From NCBI RefSeq assembly GCF_004331155.1, contig NZ_SJNZ01000004.1:91890-155889 (forward strand): a DNA stretch of 64,000 nt, in the 5' to 3' direction. This DNA is from Acinetobacter terrestris (GTDB lineage Bacteria; Pseudomonadota; Gammaproteobacteria; Pseudomonadales; Moraxellaceae). Shown in pieces: positions 39,498 to 49,434 of the stretch (positions are counted from its first letter, which is position 1; each line of letters starts with the position of its first letter). A program made the position numbers and the translations under genes. Under the pieces are notes generated by a model. The model was given only the letters and a program-made list of their open reading frames with translations, was not told the origin of the DNA and ran no database searches.

Positions 39498-40790
39498 TTA
39501 CCACAATGCCAGTTGCGTACTCACACCGGTGGTATCGACACCACCCAGTTCAGCAAAATGATACAACTGACCCAAGAGTTGGCGCAGCGGTGGACCAGAT
39601 TTGGCATGGGTATCGGTAATCACAATAAACTCTAATACACGTGCGCGTTCTGACTGGCGTTGCTTGCTGACCCGGTAACGTGGCACATCTTGTGTTAACA
39701 GAGTCACACGACCACGTTTTAAATTCGCTTGCAGCAAATCACCGGCTTCAATATTACCATCGGTAGAATAACTGGTCAGAATATAACGCGCATTAATTGT
39801 CGCAACCAATTTCTCATAGGCTTCTTTGGCATGCTTGGAAGAGTTGTACTGACTTGGACGCTCTTTACGCCATGCACGGTCAATCCCGCTCTTGTAGCCT
39901 TTGGTATCTGGAGTTGGTAAATCAGCCTGATCCCACAAGGTTAAAGCATTCAGTACATGATAGTTACTACCATAGGCATGCTGGTTATACGGTGGATCAA
40001 GATAAGCTACATCTACTTCAAAACTGCTCATTTGATTGGCAAGATGCTGAGCATCGACACACCACATTTCTGCTGCCGGTTTTTTTGGTTCGCCAATGGC
40101 ACAGAAACGACTCGGTGTCAGCCAGAGTAATGATTCAATTCGTTCCAAAGCGGTTTGGGTTTTACCACCCCAACCATGATGGAAACTTTTGAATACCCCA
40201 CTGGTATTGCTGACAAAACTTGCGGAATAAAGTAGAGGTGCGAGCAATGCCGACATCTCGACATCATCAATTGCGCCTTGAGCCTGCCAAGTGGCGATTT
40301 GCTGACGAATCGCGTCGATACGCATGCCATTACGGCGTTTAAAGAATAAACGATCACGAGCCGGATCATAAATTTCATCATTACGCGGACACAAATTATG
40401 CGTGACCCAACCTTTGACTTCCGGCAAACGATTCAGGTAATCAATAGCTTTTTGATAACCACCCAATTCTTTAAATGCCGGTGCTTCTGTGCAGGATAAA
40501 ATTGCACTATTTAAAGCATGGCTATAGGGTTCCCAGTCATTGGCAATCACGCGATAACCATTTTGCCGCGCCAGACGTGAAACTACACCGGAGCCTGCAA
40601 AAAAGTCAGCGAAAATTGGGGCACGACCATTTTTGCTATTTAATGTTCCCGTGCTCTCAAGTGCTTCCAAAATCAGATGCAGTAAACGACGCTTGTTGCC
40701 TAAATACGGAACAAGCTGATTGAAAAGATATTCGTCTGTGGTACGTGCTGAATGACGACGTTTATGATAAACCGAAGACTCTGAATTCAT
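39498..40790 (-). CDS. DNA adenine methylase (D12 class) within the rib operon
   Basis: A 430-residue protein with N6-adenine methyltransferase motifs: the S-adenosylmethionine-binding FADFFAGSGVVSRLA (about residue 60) and catalytic DPPY in VAYLDPPYNQHAYGSNYH (about 258). The order, motif I before DPPY, fits the D12/Dam group, though it is longer than Dam (about 280). It resembles the adenine-specific methylases known as COG3392. There is no restriction gene nearby, so it is an orphan. Its start overlaps the ribD stop (ATGA). Target sequence unknown. Confidence 0.85.
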   Translation of the reverse strand: MNSESSVYHKRRHSARTTDEYLFNQLVPYLGNKRRLLHLILEALESTGTLNSKNGRAPIFADFFAGSGVVSRLARQNGYRVIANDWEPYSHALNSAILSCTEAPAFKELGGYQKAIDYLNRLPEVKGWVTHNLCPRNDEIYDPARDRLFFKRRNGMRIDAIRQQIATWQAQGAIDDVEMSALLAPLLYSASFVSNTSGVFKSFHHGWGGKTQTALERIESLLWLTPSRFCAIGEPKKPAAEMWCVDAQHLANQMSSFEVDVAYLDPPYNQHAYGSNYHVLNALTLWDQADLPTPDTKGYKSGIDRAWRKERPSQYNSSKHAKEAYEKLVATINARYILTSYSTDGNIEAGDLLQANLKRGRVTLLTQDVPRYRVSKQRQSERARVLEFIVITDTHAKSGPPLRQLLGQLYHFAELGGVDTTGVSTQLALW

Positions 40791-41890
40791 ACTGTCTCTT
40801 GAGAAGGGATTAACCTTAAGCGCACATCATCCCCCAATTGGGTGACCTGCATGAGCTTAAATCGAAGTTGCTCTGCCATACGGCTAAATTCCGCACTAAA
40901 CATTGCACGTGCTGCTTGACCTAAAAATGTCGGTGCAACATAGCTGATCAATTCATCGACTAACTGTTGTTGTAAAAAGGCAGTCGATAATATTGCCCCC
41001 GCTTCCACCAGCACATCGTAAATTTGATGCTGTGTAGACAGGGTGTGTAGCAAGTCTTTTAAAGGTTGTACTACAAATTGTAGCACGCCTAAATCAGCAA
41101 GTTCCTGACGAAACGGTCCCATGACCATGACCGTATCGGGTTGCTGGAGTATTTTTGCATGAAGTGGTAAACGTCCCTGACGATCGAGCACCAGACGTTT
41201 CGGCTGAACAATAGTCGTGATATCGTCAATGCCATTGAGCTGACGTACATTAAGCTGACAGTCGTCTGCAAGTACCGTTTCAATCCCGGTAATCACCACA
41301 CCAGAAATGGCGCGCCAATGCTGCACATCCTGACGGGCTTCAGGTCCGGTAATCCATTTCGATTCCCCAGATGCCATGGCTGTACGGCCATCCAGGCTTG
41401 AGGCAATTTTTAAACGTACATAGGGCATGCCGGTTGCCATGGCTTTAAGAAAGCCAAGATTAAGTTTTTCAGCGTCTGGTTGGCAAATGCCGACTTCAAC
41501 TTCAATACCGGCATCTTTTAGAATTTGTACACCCTTGCCTGCCACCAACGGGTTTGGATCAGGACAAGCGACAATGACTTTAGCCACCCCTGCTTCGACT
41601 AAACCTTTGGCACAAGGCGGTGTACGACCATAATGCGCACAAGGTTCTAAAGTCACATAAGCGGTTGCGCCTTTGGCTTGATCTGCCGCCTGACGCATGG
41701 CAAAGACTTCCGCATGCGGTTGTCCTGCTTGAGGATGAAAGCCTTCGCCGACCAGCTGACCATCTTTAATGATGACACAGCCGACATTGGGATTGGGTTT
41801 GGTGGAGTATTGTCCAAGTTGCGCTAATTCAATCGCACGTTGCATCCACAGCTGATCTTGCTGAATGGGATCTTGGCTTAACTTAGACAT
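40787..41890 (-). CDS. ribD: Bifunctional riboflavin deaminase/reductase RibD
   Basis: A 367-residue protein. The N-terminal deaminase domain has zinc motifs HAEVFA (about residue 49) and PCAHYGRTPPC (about 75-85). The C-terminal reductase domain (about 150-365) contains SLDGRTAMASGESKWITG. It performs two successive steps of the riboflavin pathway. ATG 41890 is preferred; a TTG two codons earlier is possible. It lies 12 bases after nrdR and overlaps the methylase gene. Confidence 0.94.
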   Translation of the reverse strand: MSKLSQDPIQQDQLWMQRAIELAQLGQYSTKPNPNVGCVIIKDGQLVGEGFHPQAGQPHAEVFAMRQAADQAKGATAYVTLEPCAHYGRTPPCAKGLVEAGVAKVIVACPDPNPLVAGKGVQILKDAGIEVEVGICQPDAEKLNLGFLKAMATGMPYVRLKIASSLDGRTAMASGESKWITGPEARQDVQHWRAISGVVITGIETVLADDCQLNVRQLNGIDDITTIVQPKRLVLDRQGRLPLHAKILQQPDTVMVMGPFRQELADLGVLQFVVQPLKDLLHTLSTQHQIYDVLVEAGAILSTAFLQQQLVDELISYVAPTFLGQAARAMFSAEFSRMAEQLRFKLMQVTQLGDDVRLRLIPSQETV

Positions 41891-41902
41891 CTTCAAACTC
41901 TT

Positions 41903-42361
41903 TTAGTGTTCACGGTGTTGCATTTGTTCAATTTGACGTCGAAAAGCTTCTACATCCTGAAAGTCTTGATATACCGAGGCAAAACGCACATAAGCCACAT
42001 GATCAAGGGCAAACAAGGATTGCATGACAATTTCACCAATCATGCGTGATTTCACATCACGTTCACCCAGGCGACGAATTTGTAATTGGATATCGCTCAG
42101 GACAGTTTCAATCTGCTCTTGTGTGACCGGTCTTTTTTGTAAAGCATGCATCAGTGAACGGCGCATTTTCGCTTCATCAAAAGGTTCGCTCTTGCCGTCA
42201 GATTTAATCACCCGTGGCATCACCACTTCATAGGTTTCAAAGGTGGTAAATCGTTCTCCGCAGCTGATACATTCACGACGTCGACGAATTTGACAGCCTT
42301 CAGCAGCCAAACGCGAATCGATAACTTTACTATCTGCGGCGTTGCAAAATGGACAATGCAT
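41903..42361 (-). CDS. nrdR: Transcriptional repressor NrdR
   Basis: A 152-residue regulator of ribonucleotide reductase genes. The N-terminal zinc ribbon (CPFC and CISC, residues 3-34) is followed by an ATP-cone domain (about 49-139) that senses ATP and dATP. nrdR heads riboflavin genes in many proteobacteria, as here. No nrd genes are in this window. Confidence 0.96.
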   Translation of the reverse strand: MHCPFCNAADSKVIDSRLAAEGCQIRRRRECISCGERFTTFETYEVVMPRVIKSDGKSEPFDEAKMRRSLMHALQKRPVTQEQIETVLSDIQLQIRRLGERDVKSRMIGEIVMQSLFALDHVAYVRFASVYQDFQDVEAFRRQIEQMQHREH

Positions 42362-42446
42362 AGCGGTTTAATTGAACAAATCAAATCGGATTTAGAGTGT
42401 AGCAAAAATTCTGCTCTTTGTAGAGGCTTACGCAAGATATGGAAAA

Positions 42447-42470
42447 AAAACAGCCCTTCCGGGCTGTTTT
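42447..42470. terminator. Terminator after amtB
   Basis: AAAACAGCCC and GGGCTGTTTT pair around TTCC. The A-run on the + side gives a T-run for amtB transcription on the minus strand. Confidence 0.88.
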
Positions 42471-42499
42471 ACACAATATATTGATTATTGGTTTTTATA

Positions 42500-43903
42500 T
42501 TATTCTACACGTTCGCCATGTTGACTTAAGTCCAGACCCATACGTTCATCATCCGCTTCAACACGAATACCAATCACCAGGTCAATCACTTTAAGAATAA
42601 TGAAAGTCACTACACCAGAGTAAGCGATGGTTGCAAGTACACCTTCAATTTGCACCCATAATTGATGCATCATATTTGCAGGAACTTTATCGCCCATGAT
42701 GAATTCACTTGCGAACACTGCGGTTAAGATTGCACCGACAATACCACCAACGCCATGCAGACCAAAAGCATCTAAAGAGTCATCGGCTTTCAGTGCACGT
42801 TTAAGCGCAGTAATACCCCAGAAGCACACGACACCGCCAATTAAGCCCATCGCCATTGCACCGCCTACAGTCACGAAACCAGCTGCAGGGGTAATCACGA
42901 CTAGACCAGCAACCGCACCAGATGCGCCGCCCAATACAGAAGCTTTACCACGAACCACTTTTTCAGTAATTAACCATGCAATTGCTGCGGCCGCCGCTGC
43001 AACTTGAGTAACCACCAATGCATAGCCCGCAGAACCATTGGCACCGAGTGCAGAACCACCGTTGAAACCGAACCAACCCACCCAGATCAGGCTAGCACCA
43101 ATCACGGTTAAAGCCAGGTTATGTGGCGCCATTGATTCACGGCCCAAACCCATACGTTTGCCAAGCATGTATGCAGCAACCAGACCTGCGACACCCGAGT
43201 TAATGTGAACGACCGTACCACCGGCAAAATCCAGCGCACCGTCGTTACCTAACCAGCCGCCACCCCATACCCAGTGGGTAATTGGCGCGTAAACCACAAT
43301 GCTCCAAATGGTAATGAATGCAACGAAAGCGCTGAATTTCATACGTTCTGCAATCGAACCGGTAATGATGGCTACGGTAATGATGGCGAAAGTCATTTGG
43401 AAAATAACAAACAGAATTTCAGGAATTGTTCCGGTTAAGGCATCTGTGGTAATGCCGGACAACATGACTTTATCCAAGCCACCAATGAAGGCATTTCCTT
43501 CACCAAAAGCAAGGGTATAACCGATCACCACCCAGGTAATACTAACGATTGCCGCTGCAACAAAGCTATGCGCCATTGTGCCGAGGACATTTTTCTTGCG
43601 AACCATACCACCGTAGAATAGTGCCAGACCTGGAATGGTCATTAGCAAAACCAGTGCTGTAGACACTAAAATCCATGCAGTATCACCTGTATCTAATTTT
43701 ACTTCTTCTTCGACAGGTGCGGCTGTTGCTTCAGCTGGAGCAGGCGCTACAGCTAATTCAGAATTTGTTAACGATGCATCAGCAGTTTCAACCACTGTGA
43801 CATCTTCAGAAGCAGTGGATGTTGTTACGGCTTCTTCAGCCCATGCAACAGAACCACCTAAAAGTGCGCCAGACAAACTCAGCGCAATGAGCATTTTTTT
43901 CAT
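42500..43903 (-). CDS. amtB: Ammonium transporter AmtB
   Basis: A 467-residue inner-membrane channel for ammonium with a cleavable signal peptide (to about VAWA), an Ala/Glu/Val-rich periplasmic stretch (about 25-70) and eleven membrane helices. The Amt signature is clear: FAGGTVVHINSGVAGLVAAY and twin-His region (THWVWGGG). The cytoplasmic tail is where GlnK would block the channel. glnK lies 61 bases upstream on the same strand. A perfect sigma-54-type element sits in the gap. Confidence 0.95.
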   Translation of the reverse strand: MKKMLIALSLSGALLGGSVAWAEEAVTTSTASEDVTVVETADASLTNSELAVAPAPAEATAAPVEEEVKLDTGDTAWILVSTALVLLMTIPGLALFYGGMVRKKNVLGTMAHSFVAAAIVSITWVVIGYTLAFGEGNAFIGGLDKVMLSGITTDALTGTIPEILFVIFQMTFAIITVAIITGSIAERMKFSAFVAFITIWSIVVYAPITHWVWGGGWLGNDGALDFAGGTVVHINSGVAGLVAAYMLGKRMGLGRESMAPHNLALTVIGASLIWVGWFGFNGGSALGANGSAGYALVVTQVAAAAAAIAWLITEKVVRGKASVLGGASGAVAGLVVITPAAGFVTVGGAMAMGLIGGVVCFWGITALKRALKADDSLDAFGLHGVGGIVGAILTAVFASEFIMGDKVPANMMHQLWVQIEGVLATIAYSGVVTFIILKVIDLVIGIRVEADDERMGLDLSQHGERVE

Positions 43904-43945
43904 TCGTATCCCCCAACCTAGTATTTTTTGAGTTATTAGGTACTC

Positions 43946-43961
43946 AGCAAACTTCGTGCCA
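43946..43961 (-). promoter_or_regulatory. Sigma-54-type promoter upstream of amtB
   Basis: On the minus strand TGGCACG-AAGT-TTGCT matches the -24/-12 consensus with GG and GC exactly ten bases apart. It starts two bases after the glnK stop and lies about 43-58 bases before amtB. It predicts NtrC/RpoN control of amtB separate from glnK. Confidence 0.7.
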
Positions 43962-43963
43962 AA

Positions 43964-44338
<375 letters not shown>

Positions 44339-44343
44339 TTATG

Positions 44344-44359
44344 TTCAAATTTCGTGCCA
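44344..44359 (-). promoter_or_regulatory. Sigma-54-like element upstream of glnK
   Basis: On the minus strand TGGCACG-AAAT-TTGAA lies about 42 bases before the glnK start. It shares TGGCACG and spacing with the element before amtB but has GA instead of GC at -12, so it may be weaker. Confidence 0.5.
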
Positions 44360-44580
44360 AAATTTCTAAGGTTGGGGGAAATAGAGAGTTTCGACACGAG
44401 TTTTCTTTATAACCTATTTTATACTTTTAAACGTAGTCCATTCTTTAAAAAAGAGACATTTTTACTATAAAATTTACGATTTTACTCATCGAACAAAACT
44501 ATATCTGATCGATGGGGGCTATGGTGCAGGTTTGAGCAATGCTACACTGCTGCTACTTCTGCACCCTTAGGGAATCCACA

Positions 44581-44808
44581 ATGATCGAAACTTTATTACA
44601 AGCAATCATGGAACAAATAGACCAGCCCAAAAAAGATATTGAACATAATTTGCGTGCCTTACTCAATGAAGCTGTTTCCAAGATGGATCTGGTTTCAAAA
44701 GATGAAATTGAACGTCAGCGTACTGCGCTAAATAATGCCAATTTACGCTTGAATGAACTGCTTAAACAAGTTGAAGCATTAGAAATTAAAATTAAGAACA
44801 ATAAATAA
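44581..44808 (+). CDS. ubiK: Ubiquinone biosynthesis accessory factor UbiK
   Basis: A 75-residue BMFP/YqiC-family protein, largely coiled coil. The family helps organise the aerobic ubiquinone (Ubi) complex. It has the usual start MIETLLQAIMEQIDQPKKDIEHN and a C-terminal coil of leucine heptads (about 45-73). ATG 44581 follows AGGGAA; an upstream start at 44539 is unlikely. It is a lone gene between glnK (divergent) and comM. Confidence 0.85.
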   Translation: MIETLLQAIMEQIDQPKKDIEHNLRALLNEAVSKMDLVSKDEIERQRTALNNANLRLNELLKQVEALEIKIKNNK

Positions 44809-44875
44809 GCACTTTTTTGGTGCACTAAAAGACACAAAACGAATAAAAATAACGCACTATAACGGAACAACAATA

Positions 44876-46363
44876 ATGTCTTTTGCTAAAATTTACACTC
44901 GAGGTCTGCTTGGACTTCATGCGCCTTTAATTGAGGTGGAAGTTCATGTCAGTCAGGGTCTGCCCTCTTTAACCATTGTCGGGCTGCCTGAAGCGGCAGT
45001 TCGCGAAAGTAAAGACCGTGTTCGCTCGGCCATTATCAATAGTGGTTTTCAATTCCCGACTAAACGTCTCACCATCAATTTAGCGCCGGCAGACTTGCCC
45101 AAAGATGGCTCACGTCTCGATTTACCAATTGCTTTAGGGATTCTTATTGCCTCCGGACAAATACCTGAAAATGTTACAGATAATCTGGAGTTTATAGGTG
45201 AACTGGCTTTGGATGGGCAACTTCGTCCCATCACCGGTATTTTGAGTATTGCGATTGCTTGCCAGCAGTTAGGACATCAACTGATTTTACCAGAACAAAA
45301 TGCCGAGCAAGCTTCACAACTGCCTCATTTTGAAGTTTTTGCAGCCAAGCATTTAAAAGATGTCTGTGATCATCTTTCTCATCAGCAGCCGATTCAGCAA
45401 TATCAAGCCAGTCACTCTGCTGCACCCAATCAGTACAAATTCGATTTGGCTGATGTCAAAGGTCAACTCCGTCCACGCCGTGCTTTGGAAATTGCCGCAG
45501 CAGGCGGGCATTCTTTATTGTTTAAAGGTCCGCCGGGTACAGGAAAAACACTACTCGCATCACGACTTGCCAGTATTTTGCCGCCTTTAGATGCACAGGA
45601 AAATCTGCAAGTTGCCAGTATTTATTCGGTTTCAAATACCTCGCATCCCTTTGGACAGCGCCCTTTTCGCGCACCGCATCATACTGCTTCAGCGGTCGCT
45701 TTAGTTGGCGGCGGTTCTCATCCTAAACCCGGTGAAATCACTTTGGCCCATTTAGGGGTTTTATTTTTAGATGAACTGCCTGAATTCGATCGCAAAGTAT
45801 TAGAAGTCTTACGGCAACCCTTGGAATCTAAAGAAATTGTGATTTCTCGTGCTTCACGACAAATCACTTTCCCTGCAAACTTTCAGCTGATTGCCGCAAT
45901 GAATCCCTGCCCGTGCGGTTATGCTTTTAATCAGGATATTCGTTGCCAATGTTCTGCGGATGCGATTAAGCGTTATCAGAACCGTATTTCAGGTCCACTG
46001 CTCGATCGTATTGATCTGCATCTGGATGTACCGCCATTACAAGTACATGAATTGCAAGATACAACGCCGGTTGAAAACTCACAGACTGTGCGTGAGCGCG
46101 TGATTCAAGCCTACAACTTTCAAATCCATCGACAGCAATGTCTGAATCACGCTTTAAGCCCCAAACAGCTTGAGCAATTTGCCCCACTAGATTTGCAGGC
46201 ACAGAAAATCATGGAAATGGCACAGCAGCGCTTAAATTTGTCTGCCCGTGCCTATCATCGGGTATTACGTGTGGCGCGAAGTATTGCAGATTTATCGCAA
46301 CATTCGGAAATCCAAAGCCAGCATTTAACCGAAGCATTGTCCTATCGGGCACAACAGGGCTAA
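44876..46363 (+). CDS. comM: Competence-associated AAA+ helicase ComM (YifB)
   Basis: A 495-residue protein with an N-terminal Lon-like domain (about 5-165), an Mg-chelatase AAA+ core with Walker A GPPGTGKT (about residue 217), Walker B VLFLDELPEF, and a C-terminal lid. A zinc-like cysteine set sits in MNPCPCGYAF and CQC. ComM promotes branch migration during natural transformation, which is documented in Acinetobacter. It seems complete here; in some A. baumannii lineages this gene is interrupted by resistance islands. Confidence 0.94.
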   Translation: MSFAKIYTRGLLGLHAPLIEVEVHVSQGLPSLTIVGLPEAAVRESKDRVRSAIINSGFQFPTKRLTINLAPADLPKDGSRLDLPIALGILIASGQIPENVTDNLEFIGELALDGQLRPITGILSIAIACQQLGHQLILPEQNAEQASQLPHFEVFAAKHLKDVCDHLSHQQPIQQYQASHSAAPNQYKFDLADVKGQLRPRRALEIAAAGGHSLLFKGPPGTGKTLLASRLASILPPLDAQENLQVASIYSVSNTSHPFGQRPFRAPHHTASAVALVGGGSHPKPGEITLAHLGVLFLDELPEFDRKVLEVLRQPLESKEIVISRASRQITFPANFQLIAAMNPCPCGYAFNQDIRCQCSADAIKRYQNRISGPLLDRIDLHLDVPPLQVHELQDTTPVENSQTVRERVIQAYNFQIHRQQCLNHALSPKQLEQFAPLDLQAQKIMEMAQQRLNLSARAYHRVLRVARSIADLSQHSEIQSQHLTEALSYRAQQG

Positions 46364-46369
46364 TTTAAG

Positions 46370-46880
46370 ATGCATAACTTAGTTATCCGTAGCGACAACC
46401 TTGCTGATCATGCGGCGATTTCAGATGTCATCGAACAGGCATTTAAAAATCAGCAATATTCAAGTCATACTGAACAATACATTGTAGCTGCCTTGAGAGA
46501 GGCGGATGCACTGACTCTTTCTTTGGTGGCTGTTTTAAATCAGCACATTGTGGGACATATTGCTATTTCGCCTATCCAAATTTCTTCAGGTGTACAAGGT
46601 TGGTATGGTTTGGAACCGGTTGCAGTTTTACCTGAATGGCAACTGCAAGGAATCGGTTCAGCACTGATCCAATCCCGCATTAAGTCAATTAAAAACGATG
46701 GGTGCAAAAGGCTGTATCGTTCTAGGTGATCCGAATTTTTATGCTGAATTTGGTTTTAAAGCAGTGCCTGAACTCATTTTAGAAAATGTGCCTGCTGAAT
46801 ATTTTCAAGCTTTATCTTTTGATGGAAAATTTCCACAGGGAAGCGTGACTTATCATGGTGCTTTTAATGCGACTTCGTAG
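46370..46880 (+). pseudogene. GNAT acetyltransferase, frameshifted
   Basis: Two adjoining frames together make one GNAT N-acetyltransferase of about 170 residues. The first (from ATG 46370) carries the core up to LQGIGSALIQS, including the acetyl-CoA loop (Q-x-x-G-I-G). The second resumes as ALSQLKTMGAKG and contains GDPNFYAEFGFKAV. Removing one C from the CCC at 46674-46676 restores the full frame. The product is likely inactive if the frameshift is real. It begins six bases after comM. It belongs to the YhbS-like group. Confidence 0.82.
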
Positions 46881-46900
46881 CATGATGCTCAAATAAAAAA

Positions 46901-46927
46901 GCGACTCTAATGAGTCGCCTTTTTATA
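46901..46927. terminator. Bidirectional terminator between GNAT gene and TorF-like porin
   Basis: GCGACTC (46901-46907) and GAGTCGC (46912-46918) pair around TAAT, with A-run and T-run flanks. Confidence 0.85.
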
Positions 46928-46940
46928 TAATTAATTTAAA

Positions 46941-47690
46941 TTAAAATTCATATTTTAAGCCCAATACAACTTTATTTTTTAAATCCGTTTCGTCACGTAA
47001 TTTTCCACCAACAATATAGTCCATGTTTACACTTGCACCCGTATCACCCAATGGATGGCTCAGGCCAACGGTAAAATGACGGAAATTGAAATCTTCTTGA
47101 GTATCTAAAGTTACGCCCTCATAATCACCGCTATCAGAATAATAATATGCGCCTAAAGAAGTATTTAAAGTAAAGTCCTTCGGTAAGCCATAGCTATAAC
47201 TCGCTAGAAAATAAGTATCTCCTGCATTTCCCCAAGTCACATCATCCGTAAGCGTTTGAGCAGTAATACCAAAATCCTTATAGTTTAGACCGACCAATGT
47301 TTCAAATACATTTGCATCATCAGCTGGATAATAAAGATAATATGTACCACCTAAAGTAAAACCTAAATCTTCAGTGATCGCGCCATTAAAACCTGCGTAA
47401 AAATCATGCTCAAAACTTTTATCAGTTTCGGTAGGAAGTTCAGCGTTATAACCTAAAGTTGAACCCCAATATCCTGCATAAAAACCTGAAGAATGGCTAT
47501 AATCCAAACCGCCTTGAACTGCAGCGTTGTCATTTTCTAAACTTGCTGTATTACCACGTAATACATATTGAGACACCACACCAATGTTACCCGAAACGGT
47601 ATGTTCCGATGCGGGTGCCTCTTCTGCAAAAGTGAATGTAGATGCTGCGCCTAATATAGCCAGAGATAATGCTTTTAAAGTTAATTTCAT
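46941..47690 (-). CDS. TorF-family putative outer-membrane porin
   Basis: A 249-residue predicted beta-barrel with a signal peptide (cut after TFTFA) and C-terminal aromatic end GLKYEF. The pattern (GNIGVVSQYVLRG near the mature start, GYWGSTLGYN) matches the TorF/Gcw_chp family of putative porins. Substrate unknown. It is paralogous to the gene at 48071-48841: both share GLDY, GYWGSTLGY, FEHDFY, SYALP/SYGLP and VVGGK/IVGGK blocks. It has its own terminator. Confidence 0.8.
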   Translation of the reverse strand: MKLTLKALSLAILGAASTFTFAEEAPASEHTVSGNIGVVSQYVLRGNTASLENDNAAVQGGLDYSHSSGFYAGYWGSTLGYNAELPTETDKSFEHDFYAGFNGAITEDLGFTLGGTYYLYYPADDANVFETLVGLNYKDFGITAQTLTDDVTWGNAGDTYFLASYSYGLPKDFTLNTSLGAYYYSDSGDYEGVTLDTQEDFNFRHFTVGLSHPLGDTGASVNMDYIVGGKLRDETDLKNKVVLGLKYEF

Positions 47691-48070
47691 TGTTTAATTC
47701 CCCCACATCGTGCTACGACGGTTTTTTTGGTTATTTCGATAAACTCAATGAGGTAAAAGCAATTGCTATGCCAATAGAAAAATCAAACATCCGGAAGCGC
47801 TCAATATTTAAAATTAAAATCTCCTATTATATTGTTTTCATTGTATTTTAATTCTTTAAAATAATTTTATCTGAAATATCGTTTATTCAATGCTATTGCG
47901 AGTTTGTTCAGTATTAAAACTCAATTCAACTTTAGAGTAAGATTCATATTTACTTACATCATGCCTCTTTTTAAGGCTATTTTTTAATCATATTATTTCT
48001 TTATGCTCAAAAAAAGTGCACAAATTTAAAGCAATTTATGCACTTTAAAATGATTTTCGTATTTAAAAGC
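47691..48070. other. AT-rich intergenic region between the two TorF-like genes
   Basis: About 380 bases with no plausible gene. The right part holds the terminator of the upstream porin gene (48013-48046). The left part presumably has the promoter of the 46941-47690 gene, but I see no clear motif. Confidence 0.5.
48013..48046 (-). terminator. Terminator after second TorF-like gene
   Basis: AAAGTGCA and TGCACTTT arms (48013-48020 and 48039-48046) are perfect complements with an 18-base loop. On the minus strand a T7 run overlaps the end of the stem. Confidence 0.65.
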
Positions 48071-48841
48071 TTAGAAATTAAAATTCAAACCGAAGACAAC
48101 CTGATCATCAAAATCTGTATCGAAGCGATCCTTTCCACCCACCACATAATCTAAAGATGCTGTAGCATGCGTATTTGCAATTTCTTTACTCACACCCATC
48201 CGTGCTTCATTAAAAGCAACATCATTTTTAGTTTCAATAATGTCGTCATCACGGCTACTGTTATAGATGGATGCGCCAACTGATGTATTCAGCATAAAGT
48301 TTTGCGGCAAAGCATAACTATAGGCTGCACTTAAATACATATCTCCCGCATTAGCAAAAGAAGCATCAGCAAGCATGACGGAGGCAGCTAAAGTTAAGTC
48401 TTTATAAGCCAACTCACCTAATACATCGAATGCTGTGGTTTTACGTTTATCGCCATTGTCCGCATAAACTGTACCTCCATTCTGGTAATAATAGGCAGCT
48501 CCTTGAACTTTATAGCGCCAGTTTTGATTAATTTGGTTACCGTACGCCAGATAAAAATCATGTTCAAAACCCTGATCTTTATTCTCATCAGACAGGTCAT
48601 AACCGAGTGTTGAGCCCCAGTATCCTACGCTAACACCATTTTGAAATGCGTAATCAAGACCTGCCTGTAGCGCAACATCATCATTTTCCACCCCACCCCG
48701 GTAAATATATTTATTCACCACGGCAAAATTACCTGTTAATTCTCCCCCTTTTGCTGAAGTTGTATTTTCTTCTGCAAATGCAGGTACTGTGCTGATGAAA
48801 AACAATAAAGATAACGCAATTTTATGGGAAGTTAGATGCAT
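48071..48841 (-). CDS. TorF-family putative outer-membrane porin, second paralogue
   Basis: A 256-residue predicted beta-barrel, with signal peptide (to about VPAFA) and C-terminal GLNFNF. It has the same conserved blocks as the neighbouring paralogue: YIYRGG, GLDYAFQNG, GYWGSTLGYD, FEHDFYLAYGN and DYVVGGKDR. I start at ATG 48841, near AGGA; the frame reaches 48886. The gap of 380 bases and separate terminators point to independent transcription. Confidence 0.78.
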   Translation of the reverse strand: MHLTSHKIALSLLFFISTVPAFAEENTTSAKGGELTGNFAVVNKYIYRGGVENDDVALQAGLDYAFQNGVSVGYWGSTLGYDLSDENKDQGFEHDFYLAYGNQINQNWRYKVQGAAYYYQNGGTVYADNGDKRKTTAFDVLGELAYKDLTLAASVMLADASFANAGDMYLSAAYSYALPQNFMLNTSVGASIYNSSRDDDIIETKNDVAFNEARMGVSKEIANTHATASLDYVVGGKDRFDTDFDDQVVFGLNFNF

Positions 48842-49434
48842 TCCTACCTCTGAGAGAATCCGGTCAAGATTCTTTGCCGACGACAAATTTAGCTGCGGAT
48901 TCTAAAGCTTTTTTATAATATTTGTTCAAAATTATGAGATAAAAATATTTTGCTTCTAATTGAGTTTTGGCTCAGTAGCAACCTTTAACAGTGTAGTGAT
49001 ATCTACTTTTTACTGTCTAAAATTATATGACATTTACATTAAATATAAGGATAAGTTAAATATTTTAAAGAATTGTCTATATTTGATAAAAATCCGTTAT
49101 CAATACGCTTAACGCTATTCATAATTCTTATTAGACCAAAGTATTAAGAGATGAAATTCGATAAAGCAGAAATAAAAAATCGAATGCTGTTGATTTAGTC
49201 TTAATAAAAAATTACATAAATAATCATCTTTTGTTTAAATATATTATTGTTTTAAATAATATTTTAAAAAAATCGACTTTTTTGAACATTTGTTAAATTT
49301 AATTTATGAATTCTTATATAAGAAACGTATAACTTTAATGAAATAAAATGAATAAAAAAAAGATTTATTTACTCTACATTACGTATACAATTCCTCCAAA
49401 TTCTTCTTCCTATTTTGTATAAGGCTTATTCCCA
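48842..49434. other. Large AT-rich gap between divergent porin genes
   Basis: About 590 bases with no credible gene. It must contain promoters for the TorF-like gene (minus) and the OprD-like gene (plus). It is very AT-rich, and I find no strong palindrome or known operator. Such spacing suggests a long leader, several regulatory sites or an unseen small RNA. Confidence 0.45.

Noticed and set aside
42362..42446. Possible NrdR box or FMN riboswitch before nrdR/ribD
   Set aside because: No NrdR-box pair and no FMN element core could be recognised.
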